A DNA stretch of 64,000 nt. It comes from Aliidiomarina haloalkalitolerans. Its GTDB lineage: Bacteria > Pseudomonadota > Gammaproteobacteria > Enterobacterales > Alteromonadaceae. A program made the translations under genes and the position numbers. Each line of letters begins with the position of its first letter. Position 1 is the stretch's first letter. Below the pieces are notes generated by a model, which worked only from the letters and a program-made list of their open reading frames with translations, did no database searches and was not told where the DNA came from. Of the stretch, positions 1-8,850 are shown one piece after another. The DNA lies in assembly GCF_003987315.1 (NCBI RefSeq), contig NZ_PIPI01000006.1, positions 1 to 64,000 on the forward strand. Direction: 5' to 3'.

Positions 1-102
1 CGCTCGTCATCTTCTAGCAAGCTAGAAATGTTACCGCTCGACTTGCATGTGTTAGGCCTGCCGCCAGCGTTCAATCTGAGCCATGATCAAACTCTTCAAT
101 TT
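1..102 (-). rRNA. rrs: 16S ribosomal RNA, 5' end only
   Basis: Read on the minus strand, this stretch is the start of a bacterial 16S rRNA. It carries the conserved segment that universal 27F-type primers bind (AGAGTTTGATC then ATGGCTCAG), followed by the GAACGCTGGCGGCAGGCCTAA block and the first variable helix. The mature 5' end is placed at 102 by matching the E. coli start AAATTGAAG. The gene runs leftward out of the window, so only about 100 of some 1,540 bases are present. Confidence 0.97.
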
Positions 103-207
103 AAGATTTTGATGCAAAGTTGGATTCATCTAAGAATCCGGCTCAACTCAATCGAATTTTTGGTTACTTATATAAGCTACCTGCTTTCAAAAGTGCTGAA
201 CCATTTT

Positions 208-236
208 ACTACCGAAGTAGTCGCTACCGAAGTAGC
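208..236 (-). other. tandem UUCG-type mini-hairpins in the rRNA leader
   Basis: Two near-identical short hairpins lie side by side (208-221 and 223-236). On the transcribed minus strand each has a 5-bp stem closing a TTCG loop, the very stable UUCG tetraloop. They sit between boxA and the mature 16S end, where leader RNA normally pairs with sequence beyond 16S for RNase III processing. They could aid leader folding or processing. That role is inference. Confidence 0.5.
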
Positions 237-291
237 TTTTGGTCGATGCAGTTCTGATGCAAGTGCCCACACAGATTGCTTGGCTTGATAT

Positions 292-304
292 ATTGTTAAA
301 GAAC
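292..304 (-). promoter_or_regulatory. rRNA antitermination boxA
   Basis: The minus strand reads GTTCTTTAACAAT, close to the E. coli boxA core TGCTCTTTAACAA. It lies about 30 bases downstream of the rrn P2 start. A small hairpin with the sequence GCTTCGGGAAACGAAGC lies between promoter and boxA in the usual boxB position, and a boxC-like CTGTGTGGGCAC follows at 266-277. This is the standard NusB/NusE loading arrangement of rRNA leaders. Confidence 0.8.
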
Positions 305-336
305 GTTTTGCTTCGTTTCCCGAAGCGAGGACGCGC

Positions 337-364
337 ATTCTACACGCCTCATTTTTGATGTCAA
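337..364 (-). promoter_or_regulatory. rRNA operon promoter P2
   Basis: On the minus strand a perfect -35 TTGACA (359-364) is followed, after 16 bases, by a -10 TAGAAT (337-342) and a GC-rich discriminator GCGCGTCC. That discriminator is typical of stringently controlled rRNA promoters. Upstream, 372-393 is a run of A and T tracts fitting an UP element. The transcript would start near 330, giving a leader of about 228 bases to the mature 16S end. Confidence 0.88.
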
Positions 365-731
365 CCGCTTTCGAAAAGTTTTTTGTTTTTCTAAGCTTAC
401 TGTTGCCATCCGAGGTTGTTATCAGAAGGTTAAGGCCTCTTTATGGAGTCTTAACTTTCGATTTTAGCTAAAGGCTCTGTTTCTATAACTTTACCTTTCT
501 GCTAACCTCGCTTCCTTTGCTGCTTAACTTGCTTAGCGCTTGTTGCTGCTGCCGTGGAAGTGGTGCGAATTATAGGGCTCAAAATAATTTCAGCAAGTAC
601 TTTTTGCAACTTTTCTTAGTTTTTCGCATCAACCGCAGAAAAATCGTCCAAGTTGGCGTAAGATTAGTCTTAATATGTATATTTTAACGCCTTTACCTAG
701 AAAGGCATCGCGATTTAAAGAGGTACTTCGT
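365..731. other. rRNA upstream region and gap before yrdA
   Basis: This gap carries the UP element of P2, a second rRNA promoter and the leader made from it. No supported open frame was seen. The frame that begins at 675 is better started at 732 (see yrdA). Putative yrdA promoter elements were not convincing. Confidence 0.6.
569..596 (-). promoter_or_regulatory. upstream rRNA promoter P1 (candidate)
   Basis: The minus strand shows -35 TTGCTG (591-596), a 16-base spacer and a perfect -10 TATAAT (569-574), then TCGCACC. It lies some 230 bases upstream of P2 and points the same way, with no gene between. A tandem P1-P2 pair is the usual arrangement for rRNA operons. Confidence 0.6.
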
Positions 732-1277
732 ATGGCAAAACCTAACCAAGGCCGTCCCTTCAAAGGTAAATACCCTGTTTTAGCGACTGGGGTATATGTT
801 GATCCGTCTGCCGTGATCGTTGGCGACATAGAAATTGGCGAGGACTCGAGTATTTGGCCATTAGTCGCAGCACGTGGTGATGTGAATCACATTCGGATTG
901 GTGCGCGTACCAATGTACAAGACGGTACGATTCTCCATGTCACGCGTACAGGGCCGGATGACCCAACAGGCTTTCCTCTTTCTATAGGAGACGATGTGAC
1001 CGTCGGCCATCAAGTGATGCTGCACGGCTGCACGGTGGGCAATCGGATTCTTATCGGTATGTCGGCGGTTATTATGGACGGCGCTGTGGTAGAGGATGAT
1101 GTGATTATCGGTGGCGGTTCTCTTGTCCCTCCAGGTAAACGTTTAGAGAGTGGCTTTCTTTATGTTGGCAGTCCGGTTAAAAAGACTCGTCCGTTAACCG
1201 AGGAAGAGCGTTCTTTCTTAGTCAAGTCAGCGGCCAACTATGTGCTGTTGAAAAACGACTACCTCGCTGAGCTTTAA
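732..1277 (+). CDS. yrdA: gamma-carbonic-anhydrase-like protein YrdA
   Basis: A left-handed beta-helix protein of 181 residues built from hexapeptide repeats, belonging to the gamma-carbonic anhydrase/YrdA family. Members form trimers and bind a metal at subunit interfaces, but catalytic activity of the YrdA branch is not firmly shown. The metal-binding histidines are visible in the ILHVTR segment and in the GHQVMLHGC motif. The frame is open from 675, but the ATG at 732 is chosen because AAAGAGG lies 8 bases before it and the length then matches E. coli YrdA (about 184 residues). In E. coli yrdA also lies beside an rRNA operon (rrnD), so this neighbourhood looks ancestral. Confidence 0.9.
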   Translation: MAKPNQGRPFKGKYPVLATGVYVDPSAVIVGDIEIGEDSSIWPLVAARGDVNHIRIGARTNVQDGTILHVTRTGPDDPTGFPLSIGDDVTVGHQVMLHGCTVGNRILIGMSAVIMDGAVVEDDVIIGGGSLVPPGKRLESGFLYVGSPVKKTRPLTEEERSFLVKSAANYVLLKNDYLAEL

Positions 1278-1306
1278 TGTTTAGTGCATGTCGAACTAAT
1301 ACCGCG

Positions 1307-4300
1307 CTAATGAAAATCGCGTGATTGCAAACGACTAACCGGTAACTCAGCCGTTAAGTCTTGGAGATCTTTTGCAATCACGTGAATTACCTCACCGGCA
1401 ATCTCTACAACTCCTCGTACTCTTAGTAAGCGCGATTTTAGCCACTGCTGCCGTTGTTGCCGAGCAAGATCCTGCCACAGCACCACATTGACGGTACCGG
1501 TATCGTCTTCAAGCGAAAGGAAGGTCACGCCACTTGCCGTACCTGGCCGTTGCCGATTGGTCACTAACCCAACGACAGTAACCAACTGCTGGTGTCGTAC
1601 ATAACCTAACTCCGCCGCCTTGTAATGCTTTGGTAATTTTCCTGCCTCTTGTAATAACGCCACCGGATGCTGACCCAGTGTGAGCCCCAATGCTTGATAA
1701 TCTTCTTGCATATTTGCCATGGGATCCGGCGCAGGTAATTCATAATCATTAGCGGGAGCCTGCTGGACACTGAGTAAGGGTAATTGCTCGTCTTGATGAT
1801 TCTTCTGGCCTGATTGGCTACTTAAGTGCGTTAAGTTCCAACGAGTTTGATAACGATTACCCGCAAGTTCAGCGAATGCATTAGCACTTGCGAGCGCTTC
1901 TCGGGCAGCAAAGCTGAGTTGTTGAGCTGACACGCGCTGATCGAAATCACCAAAGTCTGAAAACCCCGTTGGTGGGCGCAACCGCACAAAACTGTCTAGC
2001 TCGCGCTGCTGTAAACCTTTGATCAGTCGAAAACCTAAACGAATGGCCGGCTCACCACTCTCACATGCCACCAATTGGTGATCCCAACTACTGGAATTAA
2101 TACAAACGGGCAGCACTTGCACGTGATGACGGCGGGCGTCTTGGACTAATTGCGATGGTGAATAGAAGCCCATGGGCTGGCTATTCAGTAGGCCAACATA
2201 GAATGCAGCAGGGCAATGGCGTTTTAACCACGAAGACACATACGCCAAATTTGCGAAGCTGGCAGCGTGGGATTCAGGAAAACCATATTCACCAAAGCCA
2301 CAAATTTGGGCAAAAAGGCGTTCCGCAAATTCTTGGGTATAGCCGCGTTCGAGCATGCCACTAATGAGCTTGGTTTCAAACTTCATTAATGTGCCTTTAC
2401 TGCGCCACGACGCCATGGCGCGGCGCAGGGAATCAGCTTCACCACCACTAAAACCGGCAGCGACCATCGCCAGCTTAATCACTTGCTCTTGGAAGATCGG
2501 TACGCCAAGAGTGCGCTTTAGTACGTCAGCCACTTCAAGGCTAGGGTAGTCAATCGCTTCAACGCCGGCTCGCCGCCGTAAATAAGGATGTACCATGTCG
2601 CCTTGAATTGGCCCTGGGCGCACAATAGCAATTTGAATGACTAGGTCATAAAAACAACGCGGCTTCAAACGCGGTAGCATATTCATTTGCGCTCGCGACT
2701 CAATTTGAAAGACCCCAACCGAATCGGCTTTTTGTAGCATGCGATAAACTTCCGGGTCATCTTGCGGAATGCTAGCTAAAGTATGGCTTTGTTGATAGAA
2801 AGTCGGGAGCAAGTCGAGCGTTTTTCGAATTGCCGTTAACATGCCTAGCGCCAGCACATCAACCTTCAACAAGCATAAAGCTTCAATGTCATCTTTGTCC
2901 CATTGAATAACCGTTCGCTCTGGCATACTCGCATTTTCGATCGGAACTAAGTTACTCAGCTCGTCTTTAGCAATAACAAAGCCACCCACGTGTTGGGATA
3001 AGTGGCGGGGAAAGCCCAGTATTTGTTCAGTTAATACGAGTAACTGCGTTCCTAATGGATGATTCATCAGACCCATCTGTTGCAGCTGCGCTTGCCAACC
3101 GTCTTCACTATCACGGCGATCCAGACGGTGAATCCATTGCTGAATCTGAGCGTCGGCAAAACCCAGGGCTTTACCGACGTCGCGCAATGCACTGCGCAAC
3201 CGATAGGTAATGACTGTCGCTGCAAGAGCTGCACGATGACGACCATATTTTTGGTAGATATATTGTATGACTTCTTCGCGGCGCTCATGCTCAAAGTCGA
3301 CATCGATGTCCGGTGGTTCATTCCGCTCACGTGAAATAAACCGCTCGAATAGCAATTGCGACTGCGCTGGGTTAACCGCAGTAATGCCTAAGCAATAGCA
3401 CAACACAGAGTTTGCCGCAGACCCTCGGCCTTGGTGCAGAATGCCTTGTTGGCGAGCGAAAACAACGATGTCGTAAATCGTAAGAAAGAAGTGCGCAAAG
3501 TTTAATTCTGCAACTAACGCTAGCTCTCGCATTAATTGTTCGCGCACCGCTTTCGGCGCACCTTCCGGGTAACGCCAACGCAAGCCTTGTAGACCTAGCT
3601 GTTGCAAATAACCATCAGGTGTAAAGCCTGCAGGAACAACTTCCGATGGATATTCATAACGCAACTCCTGCAATTGGAAGTGACAATGCTTGGCGATTTT
3701 CTCTGTTTCTGCCAACCATTCCGCTGGAAATAACTGGGCAAGCTCGGAACACGTCCGCAGCCTTTGCTCGGCGTTTGCTAAACGTTGCCAACCAAGGTTT
3801 TGCACCGTTTGGTGATGGTAAGTCGCTTGTAGCACATGCAATAAAGGTAAACGATCAGCGTGGTGCATACGCACACCACCGGCCGCAACAATAGGCCATT
3901 GATAGTCCTGCACGCACTGGCGTAAATACCTTAAAGACTTGGCGTCGGCCGCCTGTAAGTAACGGTGGGCCAATAACCAATGTCGATTAGGGAAGGTCGT
4001 CGCTAATTGCTCGGCCAATTGTTTGGCTGCAGTTTGGCAACCAAGTTCTGACGGCTGCCACAGCAACAAGCAATCGGTTAACGGTTGTTCTAACAGCTGC
4101 TGAGCGGAAAACTGATAATGTCCTTTTTCTGCTGCGCGACGACAAGTGCTAATTAAACTAGATAACTGTGCGTAGCCCCGACGATTCATCACCAACACGA
4201 CAAATAACCCGAACTCGGTACAGTGAAATTCACTCCCGCAAATCACTTGCACTGAATGCTCTTGCGAAGCTTTCCAAGCCTTCACCACACCGGCTAATGA

Positions 4301-4426
4301 GCATTCATCAGTAATCGCCAACGCCCGATAACCTAAAGCAGCCGCTTGCGCAACGAGCTCCGCTGGAGACGACGCAGCACGCAGAAAACTATAGTGGCTC
4401 AAACAGTGGAGTTCGGCATAGGCCAT
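1307..4426 (-). CDS. dnaE2: error-prone DNA polymerase DnaE2 (ImuC)
   Basis: A C-family DNA polymerase of 1,039 residues that copies across DNA damage with ImuA and ImuB. The N-terminus is a PHP domain (HCLSHYSFLRAASSP near residue 6). The palm carries the catalytic PDIDVDF motif, with helix-hairpin-helix and OB-fold segments near the C-terminus. The start is set at 4426, where the sequence matches the family start MAYAELHCLSHYSF. The frame stays open further upstream but there overlaps imuB. The imuB stop and this start overlap as TAATG, implying translational coupling. It is the last gene of an SOS operon. In known cassettes this polymerase causes damage-induced mutation. Confidence 0.95.
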   Translation of the reverse strand: MAYAELHCLSHYSFLRAASSPAELVAQAAALGYRALAITDECSLAGVVKAWKASQEHSVQVICGSEFHCTEFGLFVVLVMNRRGYAQLSSLISTCRRAAEKGHYQFSAQQLLEQPLTDCLLLWQPSELGCQTAAKQLAEQLATTFPNRHWLLAHRYLQAADAKSLRYLRQCVQDYQWPIVAAGGVRMHHADRLPLLHVLQATYHHQTVQNLGWQRLANAEQRLRTCSELAQLFPAEWLAETEKIAKHCHFQLQELRYEYPSEVVPAGFTPDGYLQQLGLQGLRWRYPEGAPKAVREQLMRELALVAELNFAHFFLTIYDIVVFARQQGILHQGRGSAANSVLCYCLGITAVNPAQSQLLFERFISRERNEPPDIDVDFEHERREEVIQYIYQKYGRHRAALAATVITYRLRSALRDVGKALGFADAQIQQWIHRLDRRDSEDGWQAQLQQMGLMNHPLGTQLLVLTEQILGFPRHLSQHVGGFVIAKDELSNLVPIENASMPERTVIQWDKDDIEALCLLKVDVLALGMLTAIRKTLDLLPTFYQQSHTLASIPQDDPEVYRMLQKADSVGVFQIESRAQMNMLPRLKPRCFYDLVIQIAIVRPGPIQGDMVHPYLRRRAGVEAIDYPSLEVADVLKRTLGVPIFQEQVIKLAMVAAGFSGGEADSLRRAMASWRSKGTLMKFETKLISGMLERGYTQEFAERLFAQICGFGEYGFPESHAASFANLAYVSSWLKRHCPAAFYVGLLNSQPMGFYSPSQLVQDARRHHVQVLPVCINSSSWDHQLVACESGEPAIRLGFRLIKGLQQRELDSFVRLRPPTGFSDFGDFDQRVSAQQLSFAAREALASANAFAELAGNRYQTRWNLTHLSSQSGQKNHQDEQLPLLSVQQAPANDYELPAPDPMANMQEDYQALGLTLGQHPVALLQEAGKLPKHYKAAELGYVRHQQLVTVVGLVTNRQRPGTASGVTFLSLEDDTGTVNVVLWQDLARQQRQQWLKSRLLRVRGVVEIAGEVIHVIAKDLQDLTAELPVSRLQSRDFH

Positions 4427-5805
4427 TAGTTGAACCACCCTTGTAAATACCAGTGTTGCTGACGGTAGTCGTAAAACAACCAACCATTGCGACCGTCTTG
4501 ATGCAGGGCTTGCCAATAGTCTCGCGTTGCGCCGCCATAAGTACGCAACCACCAAGGTGTCGCAAAACGTTCTGGCCCGCGCGTTAATTGCCACTGCCGA
4601 ATGTCGACTGGGCAGGACTGTTCGAGTAACCAAGGTGGGCGCTTAATTAACTCTGTTCGTCCTAACTCAGCGCCAGCTGGAGCAAGCTGCCAACTTAAAT
4701 CAGGGAAGGCTTCTGCTGCGGTTTGCAAACCAAAGACTTGCTGACGACCGAGCCGCAGCTGTAATTCGTTCAGTAGCTGCGCAAGTGATTTCTGCGCTTG
4801 GCTCGGCCCTTGTAATAAATCTCGCGACTCATGCTGGCGGCCTTGGAGTTGCTTGGCTTGCAAACCAATGTCCAGAACCGGCGCTAAAAACTGCGTCGAC
4901 TCCATTTTCAACTGGCATAACCGCAAGAGCGCTTCCGCTTGGTAGCCGCCATGCGCTAAACCAACCTGCAGCTTACTCACACTGCCATCGCGGTGATAGA
5001 AGCTCAATAACAGCTGACGCGTTTGCTGTTGGCGACTTTCAAGGAAATGCTCCAACTCTTGCAGTAAGCGTTTCAGCGGAAAGCTGAGCGCTTGCCAACT
5101 AGTTGCTTCGGCCAACAAGGGTAAACGCTGGGTAAACCATTCTGGCGGTCGAAAATAACGTAAAGACTCTGGTTGTTCGCCTTGAATCCGCGCTAATAAC
5201 TGCACCAGCTCGTGACCTAAACGCCGACCGGCAAGCGCGCGTGGAATTGCTTGTAAAGCACCGAGCGTTTGAATACCCATACGCCGGAGTTTTTTTTGTA
5301 GCTCTGGCGAGCACGGCAAATAATCGACTGGAATATCGGGCGACTGCTGCATGCCTGACTGCGCTAGCATCTTCGCTAACAAGGGGGTTTTTGCGGCACC
5401 TAAGGTGTAACTAACCTGCCAAGGCTGCAACTGTAATTCCAACTGGGTAAGGCTGTGCTGTAATTGCGGATAGAGTTTCTGCATTGGCTTGGTGTCTAAC
5501 CATAAACCAAGCGGCGGGTCGAGGCTAATAACTGCAAAAGCGTGATAGAGATCGCTTGCCAAATGCTGCAACAAAGCGCGTTGTTGCGATTCCCGATAGA
5601 GATAGGGTTGAAGATTCTCGGTCAACGTCCAAGCGTCGGCTAGGTTCATGCCAACACGAATACCTTGCCGTTGCGCCGTTTGATTGAACTGCACGACCAT
5701 TTGTTGCTGTTCGGTATATAAGACTGCCGGCTGACCTTGTAAGTCAGGGTGTAAAACTTGCATGCGCTCGAGCTGCAAGTGAGGTAGGGCAACATACAAC
5801 CACAT
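4426..5805 (-). CDS. imuB: Y-family polymerase-like protein ImuB
   Basis: An inactive relative of Y-family (DinB) polymerases, 459 residues, that links DnaE2 to the sliding clamp in the ImuA-ImuB-DnaE2 mutasome. The N-terminal segment MWLYVALPHLQLERM occupies the place where active Y-family enzymes have their first catalytic aspartate, and that residue is absent, as expected for ImuB. Helix-hairpin-helix segments lie near residues 150-200. The ATG at 5805 is chosen because an AGG lies 8 bases upstream. A GTG at 5811 is in frame but badly spaced. It begins 9 bases after the imuA stop codon and overlaps dnaE2 by one base. Confidence 0.93.
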   Translation of the reverse strand: MWLYVALPHLQLERMQVLHPDLQGQPAVLYTEQQQMVVQFNQTAQRQGIRVGMNLADAWTLTENLQPYLYRESQQRALLQHLASDLYHAFAVISLDPPLGLWLDTKPMQKLYPQLQHSLTQLELQLQPWQVSYTLGAAKTPLLAKMLAQSGMQQSPDIPVDYLPCSPELQKKLRRMGIQTLGALQAIPRALAGRRLGHELVQLLARIQGEQPESLRYFRPPEWFTQRLPLLAEATSWQALSFPLKRLLQELEHFLESRQQQTRQLLLSFYHRDGSVSKLQVGLAHGGYQAEALLRLCQLKMESTQFLAPVLDIGLQAKQLQGRQHESRDLLQGPSQAQKSLAQLLNELQLRLGRQQVFGLQTAAEAFPDLSWQLAPAGAELGRTELIKRPPWLLEQSCPVDIRQWQLTRGPERFATPWWLRTYGGATRDYWQALHQDGRNGWLFYDYRQQHWYLQGWFN

Positions 5806-5814
5806 GCACACGCC

Positions 5815-6486
5815 TCACTTGCTAGGCCACTTTGGTAATGGCTGTCGAGCCAAGCGTAGAGGCCATCCGCCCATACGCTTAAGTAATTGCCATTGCACTT
5901 GACCATAACCGCTTACGCTGTCTTGGCTAAGATGAATACGTAACCGCGTTGCGTAACTACGCGCTTCTTCCGGCTGCCAAGGGCTAAACACAAAAACATA
6001 GGCTTGGCTTGCTGCAGCTGCTAAATGTAAGCGCCGAATGGCAATCGCGGACGGTTCTTCGAGCCAAACCATTAATACTCCCGCTTGACCGCTATGCAAG
6101 ATAGTTTCTGCAGACCACAAGGTGTCGGTCACTCGCTGCGGGCGCAGGACAATATGCTGTGCTTGCGCCATGACCGAAGCTTCTGCTAGCTGAGCTAACG
6201 CCGGCGCATAGGGCTGCGCTGGCGGTGCTAGCCAAAATATCGAACGCTGCTGTTGAGTTGCCTGCACCATAGCAGGAGCGACTAGCGCTAGCTCACCAAC
6301 AAAAAACTGCTGTAGCTGTATTTCATGCAGTCGCTGCGGTAACCAGCCGCCACCTAACGCTTGATCTAGCTCTACTTGGCCAGTGCTCACATAGGCAAGA
6401 GATTCTCTCGCATTGGCATTAGCTGCGCCTTTGTGCCCTCGCCAAAGCGAGCCTTTTTCGAGCAATTGCTGGAGCGGAGCCGACAT
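5815..6486 (-). CDS. imuA: translesion synthesis-associated protein ImuA
   Basis: A 223-residue RecA/SulA-like protein, first gene of the mutagenesis cassette. The segment VSTGQVELDQALGGGWLPQR is the usual ImuA N-terminal signature, which resembles the RecA core. In studied systems ImuA binds ImuB and RecA and is needed for DnaE2-dependent damage tolerance. The start at 6486 has AGGTGG upstream. A near-perfect LexA box lies 17 bases before the start codon, so the operon should be induced by DNA damage. The upstream neighbour (yihG-like) is divergent. Confidence 0.9.
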   Translation of the reverse strand: MSAPLQQLLEKGSLWRGHKGAANANARESLAYVSTGQVELDQALGGGWLPQRLHEIQLQQFFVGELALVAPAMVQATQQQRSIFWLAPPAQPYAPALAQLAEASVMAQAQHIVLRPQRVTDTLWSAETILHSGQAGVLMVWLEEPSAIAIRRLHLAAAASQAYVFVFSPWQPEEARSYATRLRIHLSQDSVSGYGQVQWQLLKRMGGWPLRLARQPLPKWPSK

Positions 6487-6502
6487 AAAACCACCTCAAG
6501 AA

Positions 6503-6522
6503 TACTGTATGTTTGTACAGTA
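6503..6522. promoter_or_regulatory. LexA box (SOS box) of the imuA-imuB-dnaE2 operon
   Basis: The site is CTGT-N8-ACAG at 6505-6520, extended on both sides to TACTGT and ACAGTA, which is the E. coli consensus half-site in both arms. On the minus strand a candidate -35 TTGCAA and -10 TACACT with a 16-base spacer lie just upstream, so bound LexA would cover the promoter's downstream part. This is the only good LexA box noticed in the window. Confidence 0.92.
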
Positions 6523-6622
6523 TAGTGTATGCGATTTTATTTTCTTTGCAAGGTATTCTGTAGTTCGCTCTAAGTTGCGGTATGATTGGAAAAAATAACA
6601 AGATCGGCGGAGATAATGACCC

Positions 6623-7528
6623 ATGCTACGATTTTTGCCAGCCCCTATTAAACTCGTGATCAGCTTCCTCTGGGCTGGTCTGTCGACTTTATTCATTGGT
6701 TTAACAATCATTATACTTGGGCTTTTTAAGTTCCTGATTCCCATTCCCGCCTCCCAGCGCTTTGTTTCTCGAGTCGCAAACACCGTATTTCGTGGCTGGG
6801 CGTATGCTATGTCCTTTATGTTTCGCTTGAGCTACCCGGTCAAATGGCAAGTTGAAGGTGACTTACCGAATAACCCCGACGGTTGGTATTTGATCATGAG
6901 CAACCACTTAAGCTGGGTTGATATCTTGGTCATGATGCATCTATCACGCTCTAACTTGCCAATGCCACGCTTCTTCCTAAAACAGGAATTGTTCTGGGTA
7001 CCTGTGGTTGGCATCGGTTGCTGGGTACTCGACATGCCATTTATGAAGCGCTACAGCAAAGAACAAATTGCCAAGCGCCCAGAGTTACAAGGCAAAGATA
7101 TTGCCACCACGCGTGAAAAGTGTGAGAAGTTTCGACACATTCCAACAACGGTCATTAACTTTTGTGAAGGCACTCGCTTAACGCCTGCAAAGCATGCGAA
7201 AAAACAGAGCCCCTATCGTCATTTGTTACCACCGAAAGCCGGTGGTACTTCATTTACGCTGCAAGCCATGGGTGAGCAATTCCAAGAAATTCTCGATGTC
7301 ACTATGGTTTACCCTGGATACAAGGCGGGTGACGCAATTGTTGGGCCGTTATTGCGTGGTGAACTAACAGAAGTGTACGTGCATATTGACCGCATACCGG
7401 TCACGCCAGACCTACGTGGTGATTACTTTAATGACCCCGCGTTTCGGGAGCACTTTCAAGACTGGCTAAATGAACGCTGGTCCATGAAGGACCAGCGTAT
7501 TGAGGACTATTTAAACCGGGCGCGTTAA
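6623..7528 (+). CDS. yihG: YihG-like lysophosphatidic acid acyltransferase
   Basis: A membrane acyltransferase of the PlsC superfamily, 301 residues (E. coli YihG about 310). It would move an acyl chain onto a lysophospholipid at the inner membrane. A hydrophobic N-terminus (residues 8-40) precedes the catalytic motif NHLSWVD (NHx4D-type), followed by a second motif FCEGTR. It is divergent from imuA, and its last four bases overlap the end of the convergent channel gene. In E. coli yihG lies close to dsbA and srkA, which are also nearby here. The match is by motifs and context, and the specific acyl donor cannot be read from sequence. Confidence 0.87.
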   Translation: MLRFLPAPIKLVISFLWAGLSTLFIGLTIIILGLFKFLIPIPASQRFVSRVANTVFRGWAYAMSFMFRLSYPVKWQVEGDLPNNPDGWYLIMSNHLSWVDILVMMHLSRSNLPMPRFFLKQELFWVPVVGIGCWVLDMPFMKRYSKEQIAKRPELQGKDIATTREKCEKFRHIPTTVINFCEGTRLTPAKHAKKQSPYRHLLPPKAGGTSFTLQAMGEQFQEILDVTMVYPGYKAGDAIVGPLLRGELTEVYVHIDRIPVTPDLRGDYFNDPAFREHFQDWLNERWSMKDQRIEDYLNRAR

Positions 7529-8826
7529 TCGTCGGTTGACTTAGGTCGTACTTCCTCTTTTAAAGCGTGTTCTGGCGAGGCTAGTACGCTCTTCAGTTCG
7601 CGGACATCAACGCCACTTGGGTGCTGGTAAACCCGCAAGCCGAACTCCGGAATAATAGAATACAAGTGGTCAAAAATGTCTGACTGAATACCTTCGTATT
7701 CCACCCAAGCCGTCGTATTGGTAAACCCATAGACTTGCAGAGGCAGCCCGTCTGGTGTTGGCGCAAGTTGGCGTACCATCATGGTCATTTGTTGATGAAT
7801 ACCCGGATGGTTTTTTAAGTAATTCAGCACATAAGCCCGGAACGTCCCAATATTGGTAATTCGACGCGTATTCACCGGCTCCTTACCGTCATCCCGCAAC
7901 TCTGAATTCCATTCATCTATTTCCTGCTGTTTTTCTTTCAAGTAATCGCGCAACAAACGGAATGATTTCAGGTGCTCTTTTTCTTTGTCGGTGAGAAAGC
8001 CGATACTTTGCTGGTCTAACAGCAGGTTACGAATAATCCGCCGACCGCCCGACTCCTGCATACCTCGCCAGTTTTTAAACGAGTCGGTAATAAACCGCCG
8101 GGTCGGGATTGTCGTGATGGTTTTGTCCCAGTTTTGCACTTTCACCGTGTGTAACGCGATATCAATCACATCACCATCGGCATTCAACGCCGGCATTTCA
8201 ACCCAGTCGCCGACTCGGACAATGTCGTTCGATGAAATTTGCATGCTCGCAACGAGAGACAGCAAGGTGTCTTGGAACACCAACATGACAACCGCAGCCA
8301 TGGCGCCTAAACCAGAGAGCAGAATCACTGGCGAGCGATCAATCAAGGTGGCAATAATCAGGATTGCGGTGACCGCATAAATCAAAATCTTAATAACTTG
8401 AATATAGCCTTTGATCGGCTTCAAGTGAGAATCTGGACGCCGTTCATAGATGGTGTTAACGACTGTCAAAGCACCGTTTATGGCTAATGCCACGGTGAGA
8501 ATCACGAAAGCATTGGCAACGTTTTGAATAATTGCCACTAAGATTTCTGGCACTTGCGGTACAAATACAATCCCTGTGGAAAGCACTAATGCCGGAATGA
8601 CATTCGCTAAACGCGCGATAACCGTCGAATTCGCTAAGGTTTCGTCACGTCCTGCGGGGGTCGCACGCAAAGCGCGCATGAGCGCACGCACCAACATCCG
8701 TTTGACCACCGCATTACTCAACCAAGCAAGCGTGAGTAGAATAAACAAACCCACAGCCATATGCAGCTGTGGGTGCTGTTCTAACCAAGATGACGCTGAT
8801 TGCCAATACGTCGTTAACTCATCCAT
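7525..8826 (-). CDS. MscS-family mechanosensitive channel, YbdG type
   Basis: An inner-membrane channel protein of 433 residues. Several hydrophobic helices lie in residues 20-175. The pore-lining MscS-type helix is near residues 165-200, followed by the beta domain (DIVRVGDWVEMP then ADGDVIDIALHTVKVQNWD). The length and the long insert after the beta domain (around residues 255-320) match E. coli YbdG (415 residues), a channel of miniconductance type. Such channels open under hypo-osmotic stress. The start at 8826 has GGAG 6 bases upstream. It is followed by a convergent gene that overlaps by 4 bases. It may be co-transcribed with dsbA just upstream (24-base gap). Confidence 0.87.
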   Translation of the reverse strand: MDELTTYWQSASSWLEQHPQLHMAVGLFILLTLAWLSNAVVKRMLVRALMRALRATPAGRDETLANSTVIARLANVIPALVLSTGIVFVPQVPEILVAIIQNVANAFVILTVALAINGALTVVNTIYERRPDSHLKPIKGYIQVIKILIYAVTAILIIATLIDRSPVILLSGLGAMAAVVMLVFQDTLLSLVASMQISSNDIVRVGDWVEMPALNADGDVIDIALHTVKVQNWDKTITTIPTRRFITDSFKNWRGMQESGGRRIIRNLLLDQQSIGFLTDKEKEHLKSFRLLRDYLKEKQQEIDEWNSELRDDGKEPVNTRRITNIGTFRAYVLNYLKNHPGIHQQMTMMVRQLAPTPDGLPLQVYGFTNTTAWVEYEGIQSDIFDHLYSIIPEFGLRVYQHPSGVDVRELKSVLASPEHALKEEVRPKSTDD

Positions 8827-8850
8827 TGATCGCTCCTTGGTCGCCGAGCT

